The position numbers and the translations under genes are program-made. Of a DNA stretch of 6,267 bases, positions 1-5,737 are shown one piece after another. This DNA comes from a bacterium (GTDB lineage Bacteria > Patescibacteriota > Microgenomatia > Levybacterales > UBA12049), in the NCBI GenBank assembly GCA_021813005.1, contig JAKAMH010000056.1:1-6267 (forward strand), written 5' to 3'. The notes under the pieces were generated by a model. The model searched no databases. It had not been told where the DNA came from and saw only the letters and a list, made by a program, of their open reading frames with translations. Each line of letters begins with the position of its first letter. The stretch's first letter is position 1.

Positions 1-925
1 TCGGCTTTTGGGGAGCAGATGCTTTCCTGGGGTGTTTGAGTCTCCAGTCATGCCACACAACCAGGAGCGGTGAGGCATTAAAGATAGATGAGTAGGTACC
101 ACTGGCAATGCCGATAAGAAGCGCCAGGACAAACCATCTCGTGCTCTCTCCTCCAAAGATAAGCAAAGTAAAGAGGACAAGCATGGCAGTAAGAGATGTA
201 TTGAGAGAGCGGGTCATTGTCTGGAGGATCGAGTCATTGACCACCTGGTCAAACGAAACGCTACTTACCCGCAACAGATTTTCCCTGATTCTGTCATAGA
301 CAACAATCGTATCGTGCACAGAAAATCCGACCACAGTCAAAATAGCGGTGACAAATAAACTATCTACCTCGACCCCGAAGAAATGTCCGAGAATCGAGAA
401 AATACCAACCACTACCAGTAAATCATGCATCATGGCAATAATTGCCGTGATACCAAACCGCCAACTGCTCGCCGGCTTGGGCACCTTTCGAAATGACCAG
501 GCGATATAGAGTACGATAAGGATTGCCGCCAGAAATACCGCTTTAAACGCATTCAGCGTGATCTCTTTCCCGATGGTTGGACCGATCGTTTGAAAGTCAT
601 CCTGGGTAAATGATCCCACCACAGGTTTGAGTTTTTTGAGGATATCTGCATCCCTCTTCTCGGACAACGGCGGCGTCCTGACAATCAGGCTTTTACCTGC
701 CACCTGCATGGTCGCTACCTGGACACCATCTTTGCTAAAGACTGTCTTTACTTTACTTTTGGTCTCCTGGGTGACCGGTTTTTGGAAAAGTAAGGTAATT
801 GACGAACCGCCGGTAAAATCAATTGACAGGCGGAGACCCCACAGCGCAAGCGAGATCAGCCCCGGAATAATCACAAGGAGTGAAAAGAGGAAATAATAAT
901 TTTTCTTACCAATAATATCAAGCAT
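1..925 (-). CDS. secF: Protein translocase subunit SecF (3' end beyond window)
   Basis: SecF forms a membrane complex with SecD that uses the proton gradient to help the SecYEG channel pull exported proteins across the membrane. I translated 308 codons from the ATG at 925 with no stop before the window edge. SecF proteins are usually about 300-320 residues, so only a few tail residues should be missing. Visible hallmarks are a first membrane segment at about residues 11-30, the SecF signature DFTGG at 36-40, a periplasmic P4-like domain to about 125, and five further hydrophobic segments. The conserved VGFSVHDTIVVYDRIREN stretch lies at 199-216 and TRSLNTS at 238-244. The Asp and Arg in these last two regions correspond to residues implicated in proton flow in SecDF (family knowledge). 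The C-terminus is basic (HPRKASAPQKP). The start lies only 2 bases after the secD stop, so the two genes are surely co-transcribed and probably translationally coupled. Confidence 0.96.
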   Translation of the reverse strand, partial: MLDIIGKKNYYFLFSLLVIIPGLISLALWGLRLSIDFTGGSSITLLFQKPVTQETKSKVKTVFSKDGVQVATMQVAGKSLIVRTPPLSEKRDADILKKLKPVVGSFTQDDFQTIGPTIGKEITLNAFKAVFLAAILIVLYIAWSFRKVPKPASSWRFGITAIIAMMHDLLVVVGIFSILGHFFGVEVDSLFVTAILTVVGFSVHDTIVVYDRIRENLLRVSSVSFDQVVNDSILQTMTRSLNTSLTAMLVLFTLLIFGGESTRWFVLALLIGIASGTYSSIFNASPLLVVWHDWRLKHPRKASAPQKP

Positions 926-927
926 AT

Positions 928-2310
928 CTACTTATTATGTATAAATACTTTAAGAAATGTCCGAGTAATTGTAATCGCTGAGAACATGGACACCACAATT
1001 CCCAAGGCCAGTGTCAAGGCAAATCCGCGAATGATACTTGTCCCAAAAATATAGAGAATTGTACTCGTGATAAGGCCTGAGATGTTTGAGTCACGAATGG
1101 ACGGCCAAGCCCTCGAGAACCCGAGCTCCATGGCTGTCTCACGGGCTTTTCCACGCCTGAGCTCCTCTTTCATGCGCTCAAAGATGAGGATGTTGGCGTC
1201 AACGGCAATACCGATAGACAGAATAAATCCGGCAATGCCCGCCAGTGTCAGCGTTACCGGGATCAGGCGAAAAAGAGATAGAACAAGCAGCGTATAAATG
1301 GTCAAGGCAACACTGGCGATTACACCGAGCCTGCCATATAAGACAACCATGAAGACGACAATCACGACAAACCCGAGGAGACCAGCGACAAGACTTCGCT
1401 CAAGCGACTGCGATCCGAGTGTCGCTCCTATAGTGTGTTGTTGGAGAACACTGAGTGAGACGGGAAGAGCGCCGGCATTGAGCTGAATAGAGAGTGTTTT
1501 TGCCTGGTCCGTTGTAAATCCACCCGTTATAACGGCACTGCCGCCGAGTATTGCCTCATTCACACGGGGCGCCTCAATGACTTGATTATCAAGCGCGATC
1601 GCCACCACTTTACCGACATTCCTCTTGGTGATATCGGCAAATTTCCGTGCTCCGTCAGCGGTGAAGAGTAGTTGTACCTGCGGTTTACCAGTATTCTGAT
1701 CGAACGTCACGCTCGCCTGTTTGAGGTCTGCGCCCGAAAGATTTGTTTTCACTGCATTAGGACCAATAACTTGCGTCATCCCCTGCGGCAAGGCTGACGG
1801 AGATGCTGTTTGGGCAGACCCGCTCGCCCCCGGTTCCCAGAATGTCAATTTGGCGGTCTGTCCGATTAGATTTACTGCCTGATTAACATCCGTCACTCCC
1901 GGTATCTCAACAATAACCCGGTAATCGTTGCTTGTCTGTGCCGTCTGAACAAGCGGCTCAGAGACTCCAAAGAGATTGATCCTTTGCTCAATAACAGCCT
2001 TGGCAGAATCGAGCGCCTGCTGGCGCTGGTCCTTGGGAACATCTTTCATATTTGCCTCCAGGGTGATCTGCGTACCACCCTGCAGATCAAGACCTTCCTT
2101 AAATGCCAGATCCTTCTGAATGTGAAGTGGCCCGATAAGAAAATTAGGATAGAAACCGGGAAATGTTTTATGTATAGAGATAGCTTTGTTGATAATCGGG
2201 AGCTTGGGAGACTGGTAATTGATAATAATCTGCGGCGGCGTATTGATAAGTACTGCCAGAAGTGTTACGACGATGATCAGGATAAAGACAAGTCGGGAGT
2301 GCTTTCTCAT
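928..2310 (-). CDS. secD: Protein translocase subunit SecD
   Basis: SecD is the large subunit of the SecDF proton-driven export motor. The 460-residue product is of typical length for the short Gram-positive/CPR form. Domains in order: N-terminal membrane segment at about residues 7-23; a periplasmic P1 region with the GLDLQGGTQITLEA signature at 73-86 and QRINLFGVSEP at 109-119; and a C-terminal block of five membrane helices from about 303. Between them lies AGALPVSLSVLQQHTIGATLG (279-299), the family's usual lead-in to helix 2. The motif GIAVDANILIFERMKEE at 367-383 contains Asp371, equivalent to the transmembrane Asp needed for proton-coupled export in studied homologues. The final helices carry FSRAWPSIRDSN and FGTSIIRGFALTLALGI. 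A low-complexity Ser/Ala/Gln insert lies at about 161-176. Its ATG overlaps the upstream stop codon as ATGA, so it depends on translation of the upstream gene. No strong Shine-Dalgarno is evident. Confidence 0.98.
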   Translation of the reverse strand: MRKHSRLVFILIIVVTLLAVLINTPPQIIINYQSPKLPIINKAISIHKTFPGFYPNFLIGPLHIQKDLAFKEGLDLQGGTQITLEANMKDVPKDQRQQALDSAKAVIEQRINLFGVSEPLVQTAQTSNDYRVIVEIPGVTDVNQAVNLIGQTAKLTFWEPGASGSAQTASPSALPQGMTQVIGPNAVKTNLSGADLKQASVTFDQNTGKPQVQLLFTADGARKFADITKRNVGKVVAIALDNQVIEAPRVNEAILGGSAVITGGFTTDQAKTLSIQLNAGALPVSLSVLQQHTIGATLGSQSLERSLVAGLLGFVVIVVFMVVLYGRLGVIASVALTIYTLLVLSLFRLIPVTLTLAGIAGFILSIGIAVDANILIFERMKEELRRGKARETAMELGFSRAWPSIRDSNISGLITSTILYIFGTSIIRGFALTLALGIVVSMFSAITITRTFLKVFIHNK

Positions 2311-2882
2311 GCCAGAAGTCCTTCCTCATCTCCAATAACCATCACTCTCGACTGGGATAAAATCTGCGCGATAAACGGATCGTTGCGGGACTTTCTGAAT
2401 TTAAACTCATCCTCTGTCATGGCAGTATAATTGATCTCCGTATCGAGTCGAGCCTCTTCGTTGCGGACCAGCAGCGCCAGTTCGGGCAAGACGACCGTCC
2501 CGATCACCATGAGATCAACATCTTCTGGTTTACGATCCACTCGTTTGACAAATTTACCTGAAAAGACAGCATATTTGATTTTACCAAGCTTAGCCCGCTG
2601 CTTCAATATCTGCGCACCAAGACCGATCGTCTTTGAGCCGATTGCCAAAAGCTCATAAAAAAATGGATAGCTTCTGGAAAGTGAATAATAGAGCCTGTTT
2701 GCCCGCTGTTCCTTTTCAAGGATACCATGCTTCTCAAGATACTGAAGTTCGCGCCTTACAGCGTTGATTTCATCTTTTGTCCGGCGCACAGCTTCCCGCA
2801 CATGGATCATCTCATGCGGAGTGGCGAGAAAAACCTCAAGCAGCTTGGTACGTGACTTGGATGTGATAAGATCTGCGAACAT
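2307..2882 (-). CDS. Winged-helix protein with degenerate nucleotidyltransferase-fold domain
   Basis: This 191-residue protein has two parts. Residues 1-70 read as a winged-helix DNA-binding domain of ArsR/MarR type: helices around VREAVRRTKDEINAVRRELQYLEKHGIL, then a wing RANRLYYSL. Residues 100-190 resemble the Pol-beta nucleotidyltransferase fold: a strand KYAVFSGKF, then EDVDLMVIG with Asp121 and Asp123 in the metal-binding DxD position, and EINYTAMTEDEF, where Glu149 stands where a third carboxylate is expected. The usual GS motif is replaced by GK (109-110), so catalysis is doubtful. From memory, proteins of this layout recur in Patescibacteria and are annotated as transcriptional regulators or nucleotidyltransferases; the true function is unknown. 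The start is fixed as the only ATG/GTG/TTG after an in-frame TGA at 2942. The gene leads the secDF operon and overlaps secD by 4 bases, so it could be an autoregulator of that operon, which is inference. Confidence 0.85.
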   Translation of the reverse strand: MFADLITSKSRTKLLEVFLATPHEMIHVREAVRRTKDEINAVRRELQYLEKHGILEKEQRANRLYYSLSRSYPFFYELLAIGSKTIGLGAQILKQRAKLGKIKYAVFSGKFVKRVDRKPEDVDLMVIGTVVLPELALLVRNEEARLDTEINYTAMTEDEFKFRKSRNDPFIAQILSQSRVMVIGDEEGLLA

Positions 2883-2964
2883 ATGTTTTCTCGGGAATGT
2901 GAAGAGACCTTCCCCAGGCAGCGGGATATTCCGGCGACTTCACCGCAAGTATTGCTCCTCCTGC

Positions 2965-2973
2965 ATTATAGCA
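2965..2973 (-). promoter_or_regulatory. Extended -10 promoter for the wHTH-secD-secF operon
   Basis: On the minus strand the sequence TGCTATAAT combines a perfect -10 hexamer (2970-2965) with the TGn extension (2973-2971). The best -35 at 17-base spacing is poor (TTAAAT), as is common for extended -10 promoters. Transcription would start near 2958, giving a leader of about 75 bases before the ATG at 2882. It lies in the 103-base gap after the DUF3048 gene, which has no obvious terminator of its own, so read-through from upstream is also possible. Confidence 0.6.
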
Positions 2974-2985
2974 GATTGTCCAGCA

Positions 2986-4170
2986 TTATTTAACACTTAC
3001 AGTTCCGTACGTTGGGACTATTTCGAACCAAATTTTCCCTCGATCAAATTCTATTTCAGAACCTGTATTATCATATAGTTTGGTACGGGAGGTGCGGCTT
3101 GCCTTGCTCCATGTTCCTCTAATCTCTTTCCCATCCCGAAAAACGATGGCATTGCCCGTCCCCTTATCTGCGTAGAGCAGATGCACATTATTCTCATAGC
3201 CGTCAATTGCATGGCTCTCTCTCATATAAAGTACCACAATATTTTTGGTAGAGAGCTGTGTATGGGTATCGCGATCCATGTGTGGTTGTCCTCCATTGTT
3301 TCGCATGTAGAGATTGGTCTCTCTGTTATACTTCCAGTCAACCATGTATTGAGGATCGGCCCAGAATTCAATATGCACCGTTTCCGACGCTGGTCGCTCG
3401 GCAACGGGTGCGTCCTCCTTGAACCGGTAGGGTACAAATGTACTGTCCCAGGCATTACCCTTCTTATCCACGTTCGTCAAACCGCGTGCCGCCCCGACGG
3501 CCCACAGACTGCTCGTCAAAGAGTACATCGTATGCTCTGTAGCTACCGGATGGCCTGCACGGGTTTCATCGCGTTTGTATGTCGGGAATCCGACGGAGAA
3601 TTGATTCAGGTCATTATAGCCCGTCCAGCCGTACTGGTCGATCTGCCCGAGCGCGTTTGCCGGACCCGGCGCATTGGCTCCTCCTACATGGGCGTAGAGC
3701 GGACTGTTTCCATACTCTGAAAGGAAGTCAATAAAATATGTTCTGGCAGATCGAACCGGACCGACTATTCCGGCATCCTGGCAGTAGTACACGGCTAAAA
3801 AGCGAGTGATACCTCCCTCGGCAACTGCTTCATAAATGACATCGGCTGCAGTTAATCCTGACTGGGGCCTGGCTTCCGTATGATTCTCCACCATAACGCC
3901 AAGTGGCCTGTGCTTGTTCCACCAGGCTTGCTCCTCTTTGGAGTACATCGCGCCATTAAGCGGACACTCCTCTGTCTTTGGCTGGTTGGGATCGAATGTA
4001 ATTGCCTGATAGTCATTTCCCTGACCTGCCTGTTGCACTGTCTTTGAGACTGGCACACTGGCGGTTGCCGGTGCTCCACGACGAAGGTGTGAGAAAACTG
4101 CATATGAGACTCCGGTACAAAGGAAATATACTATCACCGATACAAGGATTAGTAATTTTTTGTTTTGCAT
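2986..4170 (-). CDS. DUF3048 domain-containing (YerB-like) exported protein
   Basis: This is a 394-residue protein of the DUF3048 family, whose best-known member is the YerB lipoprotein of Bacillus; the biochemical role is not established. Residues 5-27 form a hydrophobic N-terminal anchor or signal segment. The cysteine at 18 is not in a good lipobox, so this looks like a membrane-anchored rather than a lipid-anchored form. After a Ser/Thr/Pro/Gln-rich linker, the N-terminal DUF3048 domain shows RPLGVMVENHTEARPQSGL (88-106), EGGITRF (118-124), GPVRSAR (137-143) and TEHTMYS (211-217). The C-terminal DUF3048_C part shows DWKYNRETNLYMR (278-290), TKNIVVLYM (308-316), GKEIRGTWSK (347-356) and GKIWFEIVP (378-386). 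The length is normal and both domains appear intact. The ATG is 6 bases after the DUF4446 stop, so the two are one transcription unit and probably serve a shared envelope function. Confidence 0.93.
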   Translation of the reverse strand: MQNKKLLILVSVIVYFLCTGVSYAVFSHLRRGAPATASVPVSKTVQQAGQGNDYQAITFDPNQPKTEECPLNGAMYSKEEQAWWNKHRPLGVMVENHTEARPQSGLTAADVIYEAVAEGGITRFLAVYYCQDAGIVGPVRSARTYFIDFLSEYGNSPLYAHVGGANAPGPANALGQIDQYGWTGYNDLNQFSVGFPTYKRDETRAGHPVATEHTMYSLTSSLWAVGAARGLTNVDKKGNAWDSTFVPYRFKEDAPVAERPASETVHIEFWADPQYMVDWKYNRETNLYMRNNGGQPHMDRDTHTQLSTKNIVVLYMRESHAIDGYENNVHLLYADKGTGNAIVFRDGKEIRGTWSKASRTSRTKLYDNTGSEIEFDRGKIWFEIVPTYGTVSVK

Positions 4171-4176
4171 AGTGCG

Positions 4177-4641
4177 TTAGATAATGTCTTTTGCGAGTTT
4201 GAGTGCCTTTTGCTCTTCGACTGAGAGTTCGTGCTCTACGCCCCGACCCTCGATGATTTTCTTGGCATACCACCGTGTCCCTGAGCGGGAGTAGAGCCCC
4301 GAAATTACAACACCTGTGTCATTGGCATTGACTAGCGCCAGAATAAAGCTCTGATCTCCGCCGGTGTCTTTAAATGGGTTAAAACGCAGGAGACCGATTT
4401 TCTGGATGTGCAGTTTGCCATCCTGTTCTATCTTATCATACTGTACCTTTATGGAAGCAATATCCTTTTTTGCCAGGTCAAGCTCTGCCAAAATCCCGTC
4501 AAGTATAAGCATAAGGTTCTTTTTACCCACCCCCGATGTCAGACTATTGTAGTGTGTGGACAAACGGAAGATGTAAAAAGTAAGTACCGCAAGCCAGATA
4601 AAAAGGACCAGAAAAGCAGCAGCCACCATAACAATTTGCAT
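4177..4641 (-). CDS. DUF4446 family membrane-anchored protein
   Basis: The product matches the DUF4446 family: an N-terminal membrane helix (residues about 3-27), a coiled-coil-like charged segment (ILAELDLAKKDIASIKVQYDKIEQDGK), then the family core HIQKIGLLRFNPFKDTGGDQSFILALVNANDTGVVISGLYSRSGTRWYAK, and a Glu/Lys-rich tail ending SVEEQKALKLAKDI. The function of the family is unknown. The frame is open to an ATG at 4698, but I chose the ATG at 4641 (154 residues). The shorter form begins directly before the membrane helix as in relatives, and the longer one would run through the divergent promoter and abut the opposite gene. There is no Shine-Dalgarno at a usable distance (GAGG is about 15 bases away), and the predicted -10 box places the transcript start about 2 bases upstream, suggesting a leaderless message. 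Confidence 0.93.
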   Translation of the reverse strand: MQIVMVAAAFLVLFIWLAVLTFYIFRLSTHYNSLTSGVGKKNLMLILDGILAELDLAKKDIASIKVQYDKIEQDGKLHIQKIGLLRFNPFKDTGGDQSFILALVNANDTGVVISGLYSRSGTRWYAKKIIEGRGVEHELSVEEQKALKLAKDII

Positions 4642-4649
4642 ACATAAGC

Positions 4650-4690
4650 ATATTAGCCTCTTGACAGGCACCGTGTCAATAGTGTAACCT
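4650..4690. promoter_or_regulatory. Interlaced divergent promoters sharing a TTGACA palindrome
   Basis: The sequence shows a perfect inverted repeat, TTGACA at 4661-4666 and TGTCAA at 4674-4679, separated by 7 bases. Each arm is a consensus -35 box for one direction. Rightward: TTGACA 4661-4666, 18-base spacer, TAACCT at 4685-4690, predicted start near 4697 for the ATG at 4701. Leftward: TTGACA 4679-4674, 18-base spacer, TAATAT at 4655-4650, predicted start near 4643 for the ATG at 4641. Each spacer contains the other promoter's -35 box, so polymerase could occupy only one at a time. The palindrome could also be an operator. Neither gene has a Shine-Dalgarno, in keeping with leaderless transcripts. 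Confidence 0.6.
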
Positions 4691-4700
4691 AGCCTCATTC

Positions 4701-4979
4701 ATGGCTAAAAAAAGAAAGACCCGTAGGCTGAAAGTTTTGCATGATGCCCGCCAAAAACGTACCACGCCTGTTAAAGAAGAGGTTAGCGCGACAACCCAAA
4801 GATCGGTCATGGAGAAATCATCCACTGTGCATACGGCAATGCCTACAACACACACCGGGTCGAACATTATCTCAACAGCCCTATATGAATACCTCCCCAA
4901 AGATCTCACGAAAACAGCGTTTCTTACCGGAGCTATCGTGGTCGCAGAACTCATACTCTTCCTTGTTTCGAAGAGATAG
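4701..4979 (+). CDS. Small single-pass membrane protein, unknown
   Basis: I do not recognise a family for this 92-residue protein. Residues 1-21 are strongly basic (MAKKRKTRRLKVLHDARQKRT), followed by a polar Thr/Ser-rich linker to about residue 55, then STALYEYLPKDLTKTAF and a C-terminal membrane helix at about 71-89 (AFLTGAIVVAELILFLVSK). With a positive N-terminus and a short KR tail it is probably a tail-anchored protein with most of its mass in the cytoplasm; the basic segment could bind nucleic acid or acidic lipid. Evidence that it is real: an excellent -35 box just upstream, a sensible hydrophobic helix, and spacing typical of a divergent gene pair. A reverse-frame ORF in the same stretch (4676-4954) has no such features. 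There is no Shine-Dalgarno before the ATG. Confidence 0.7.
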   Translation: MAKKRKTRRLKVLHDARQKRTTPVKEEVSATTQRSVMEKSSTVHTAMPTTHTGSNIISTALYEYLPKDLTKTAFLTGAIVVAELILFLVSKR

Positions 4980-5012
4980 TTAAATTAAAACGTGAAAGGG
5001 GGTGAAAAAAGA

Positions 5013-5071
5013 ATTTTCAATTTTCAATTTTCAATTTTCTCCGCCAGCTGGCGGATTGAAATTTGAATTTT
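5013..5071. repeat. TTTTCAA heptamer repeat and palindrome forming a hairpin
   Basis: In the 112-base gap between the small membrane protein gene and the DUF5679 gene, about four copies of a TTTTCAA-type heptamer run in tandem up to 5040. They are followed by the perfect palindrome CCGCCAGCTGGCGG (5041-5054) and then by TTGAAATTTGAATTTT, which is largely complementary to the heptamer tract (about 14 of 17 pairs, after a 5-base bulge on the left side). The whole can fold as a long hairpin with the palindrome at its tip. It may act as a weak transcription or processing barrier, or be a mobile-repeat relic. The neat placement of the GC-rich palindrome at the centre of an AT-rich inverted repeat is visible; its role is not known. 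Confidence 0.65.
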
Positions 5072-5091
5072 AATCTTGAAACTTAGATATT

Positions 5092-5235
5092 ATGGCATCA
5101 ATGTATTGTGTAAAATGTCGTGCTAAGAGAGATGTAGAAAATCCGGAAAAAGTTACCATGAAAAACGGTAAACCGGCTCTCAAGGCAAAATGCCCGGTCT
5201 GTGGTACGGGAATGTACAAGATTGGAGCGAAATAA
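5092..5235 (+). CDS. DUF5679 family small zinc-ribbon protein
   Basis: The 47-residue product contains CVKC at 6-9, the conserved VTMKNGKPALKAKCPVCGT block (21-39, with Cys34 and Cys37), and a GMYKIG ending. This is the pattern of the DUF5679 family, found in Chloroflexi and candidate-phyla bacteria, in which two CxxC knuckles are expected to bind one zinc ion. The role is unknown; nucleic-acid or protein binding is a guess from the fold. An internal ATG at codon 4 is an equally plausible start, since many relatives begin close to the YCxKC motif; no Shine-Dalgarno helps to decide. It lies on the same strand as the small membrane protein gene, 112 bases downstream across the repeat hairpin, and may share its promoter. 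An intrinsic terminator follows 44 bases after the stop. Confidence 0.9.
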   Translation: MASMYCVKCRAKRDVENPEKVTMKNGKPALKAKCPVCGTGMYKIGAK

Positions 5236-5279
5236 GTTTTCTCCTTGGAGATTCTAGACGAACTTCAAGGAACACGACG

Positions 5280-5308
5280 AAAAACCCCGCATTCACTGCG
5301 GGGTTTTT
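5280..5308 (+). terminator. Rho-independent terminator after DUF5679 gene
   Basis: An 11-base perfect stem, AAAAACCCCGC (5280-5290) with GCGGGGTTTTT (5298-5308), closes a 7-base loop ATTCACT. The run of five T follows the GC core rightwards, and the matching run of A on the left side makes it usable in both directions. It terminates the rightward unit and could also block leftward transcription from the right part of the window. Confidence 0.92.
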
Positions 5309-5533
5309 ATATTCCTGCAGATGCTATTGCCCGGGAGAAACAGCTGAAGTACTGGAACAGGAAAGGGAGGTTAGTAAGACTTACGCGAAACCTGTCATTC
5401 TGAACGTAGCGAAGAATCCCTGCCTGGCGGCAGACAGGTAGATCCTTCGGCATTTAGCCTCAGGATGACAAAAAGTGCGTAAGTCGAATTAGAACTTATT
5501 AAAAAGATAAACTCCAGATTTGAAGACTTGTAT
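5308..5533 (+). pseudogene. GIY-YIG endonuclease remnant, 5'-truncated and split by a MITE
   Basis: The left piece (5308-5374) reads YIPADAIAREKQLKYWNRKGRL. The right piece (from 5493, after the insertion) reads ELIKKINSRFEDLYQ. These match the C-terminal third of small YhbQ/UPF0213-like GIY-YIG proteins, where the pattern is AIxREKQLKxWxRxxKxxLIxxxNPxxxDLY. The amino-terminal part with the GIY and YIG motifs and the catalytic Arg is absent: upstream of 5308 lies the DUF5679 terminator. The two halves are in the same frame once the 114-bp element and one TTAG copy are removed (AGG TTA GAA CTT). As it stands, the left frame meets a stop inside the insert, so the gene is dead. The 3' limit is uncertain; homology fades after DLYQ, and the frame then runs on antisense to the zinc-ribbon ORF. 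Confidence 0.75.
5375..5488. mobile_element. 114-bp MITE-like element with TTAG target duplication
   Basis: The ends are inverted repeats: TAAGACTTACGC on the left, and TTCGACTTACGC when the right end is read in reverse. GACTTACGC is perfect on both sides (5378-5386 and 5477-5485). After 7 unmatched bases the repeat resumes as GTCATTCTGA (5394-5403) against GTCATCCTGA, then GCGAAGAATC against GCCGAAGGATC. The centre is a GC-rich CTGCCTGGCGGCAG hairpin. The direct repeat TTAG flanks it (5371-5374 and 5489-5492). Excision of element plus one TTAG restores an uninterrupted GIY-YIG C-terminal reading frame, which is strong independent support for these boundaries. It has no coding capacity, so mobilisation would require a transposase elsewhere. 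The inner motif resembles the GTCATTCTGA/AGAATC repeats I know from several candidate-phyla and other bacterial genomes. Confidence 0.82.
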
Positions 5534-5581
5534 CAAGCAATGATCTTAGAGCCCAGTCAATCTGAGAATGACGAATTACTT

Positions 5582-5737
5582 CTACTCGCAGCAAGGATCT
5601 TTATAGCCGCAGTTACGACACACAGCGTCACGCATCCCAGGCATGTCCCCCATCAGACCACCGCAACGGGGACAAAACTGTGTCCTGAATGGATGCGACT
5701 TAGCTTCTCTGCCCTCTTCTTCAGCTTCCTTACGCAT
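5582..5737 (-). CDS. Small double-CxxC zinc-ribbon protein, possibly 5'-damaged
   Basis: From the ATG at 5737 the product is 51 residues: an acidic/basic lead MRKEAEEEGREAKSHPF, then CPRCGG (Cys22, Cys25), a 14-residue loop GLMGDMPGMRDAV, CRNCGY (Cys40, Cys43), and the ending KDPCCE. Two CxxC knuckles with this spacing form a classic zinc ribbon; I cannot name the family. The frame stays open upstream to an ATG at 5887, but that stretch coincides with the repeat at 5729-5864 and reads like translated repeat, so the long version is not credible. The ATG at 5737 itself lies in the repeat's terminal motif, with no Shine-Dalgarno. Either the insertion replaced the original 5' end, or the gene is expressed by read-through from the glycosyltransferase gene upstream, or it is a remnant. 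Confidence 0.6.
   Translation of the reverse strand: MRKEAEEEGREAKSHPFRTQFCPRCGGLMGDMPGMRDAVCRNCGYKDPCCE

Noticed and set aside
1984..2430. 148-codon open frame on the plus strand
   Set aside because: It is antisense to secD and the winged-helix gene, both well supported; Ser/Leu-rich shadow sequence.
928..2882. Alternative genetic code (TGA as glycine)
   Set aside because: TGA ends the winged-helix gene and the glycosyltransferase-like gene at sensible family lengths, and the conserved genes have no internal TGA.
2883..2962. AGGAGG at 2962-2957 as a ribosome binding site for a leader peptide
   Set aside because: It overlaps the predicted transcription start and the only following start (TTG) is stopped after two codons.
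3181..3720. 179-codon open frame on the plus strand
   Set aside because: It lies wholly antisense within the DUF3048 gene, whose family motifs are clear; the reverse translation shows no domain or start signal.
4642..4698. Longer start for the DUF4446 gene at 4698
   Set aside because: It would cover the divergent promoter, nearly touch the opposite ATG, and add residues not seen before the membrane helix in relatives.
5013..5040. Possible CRISPR array
   Set aside because: The units are 7 bases long and directly tandem, with no spacers.
5001..5072. Mini-ORF from a GTG after a G-rich run (about 22 codons)
   Set aside because: It encodes only the heptamer repeat and the palindrome, and the G-run is too close to serve as a ribosome binding site.
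5190..5441. 83-codon plus-strand frame
   Set aside because: It overlaps the DUF5679 gene out of frame, crosses the terminator and ends in the MITE; composition fits no protein.
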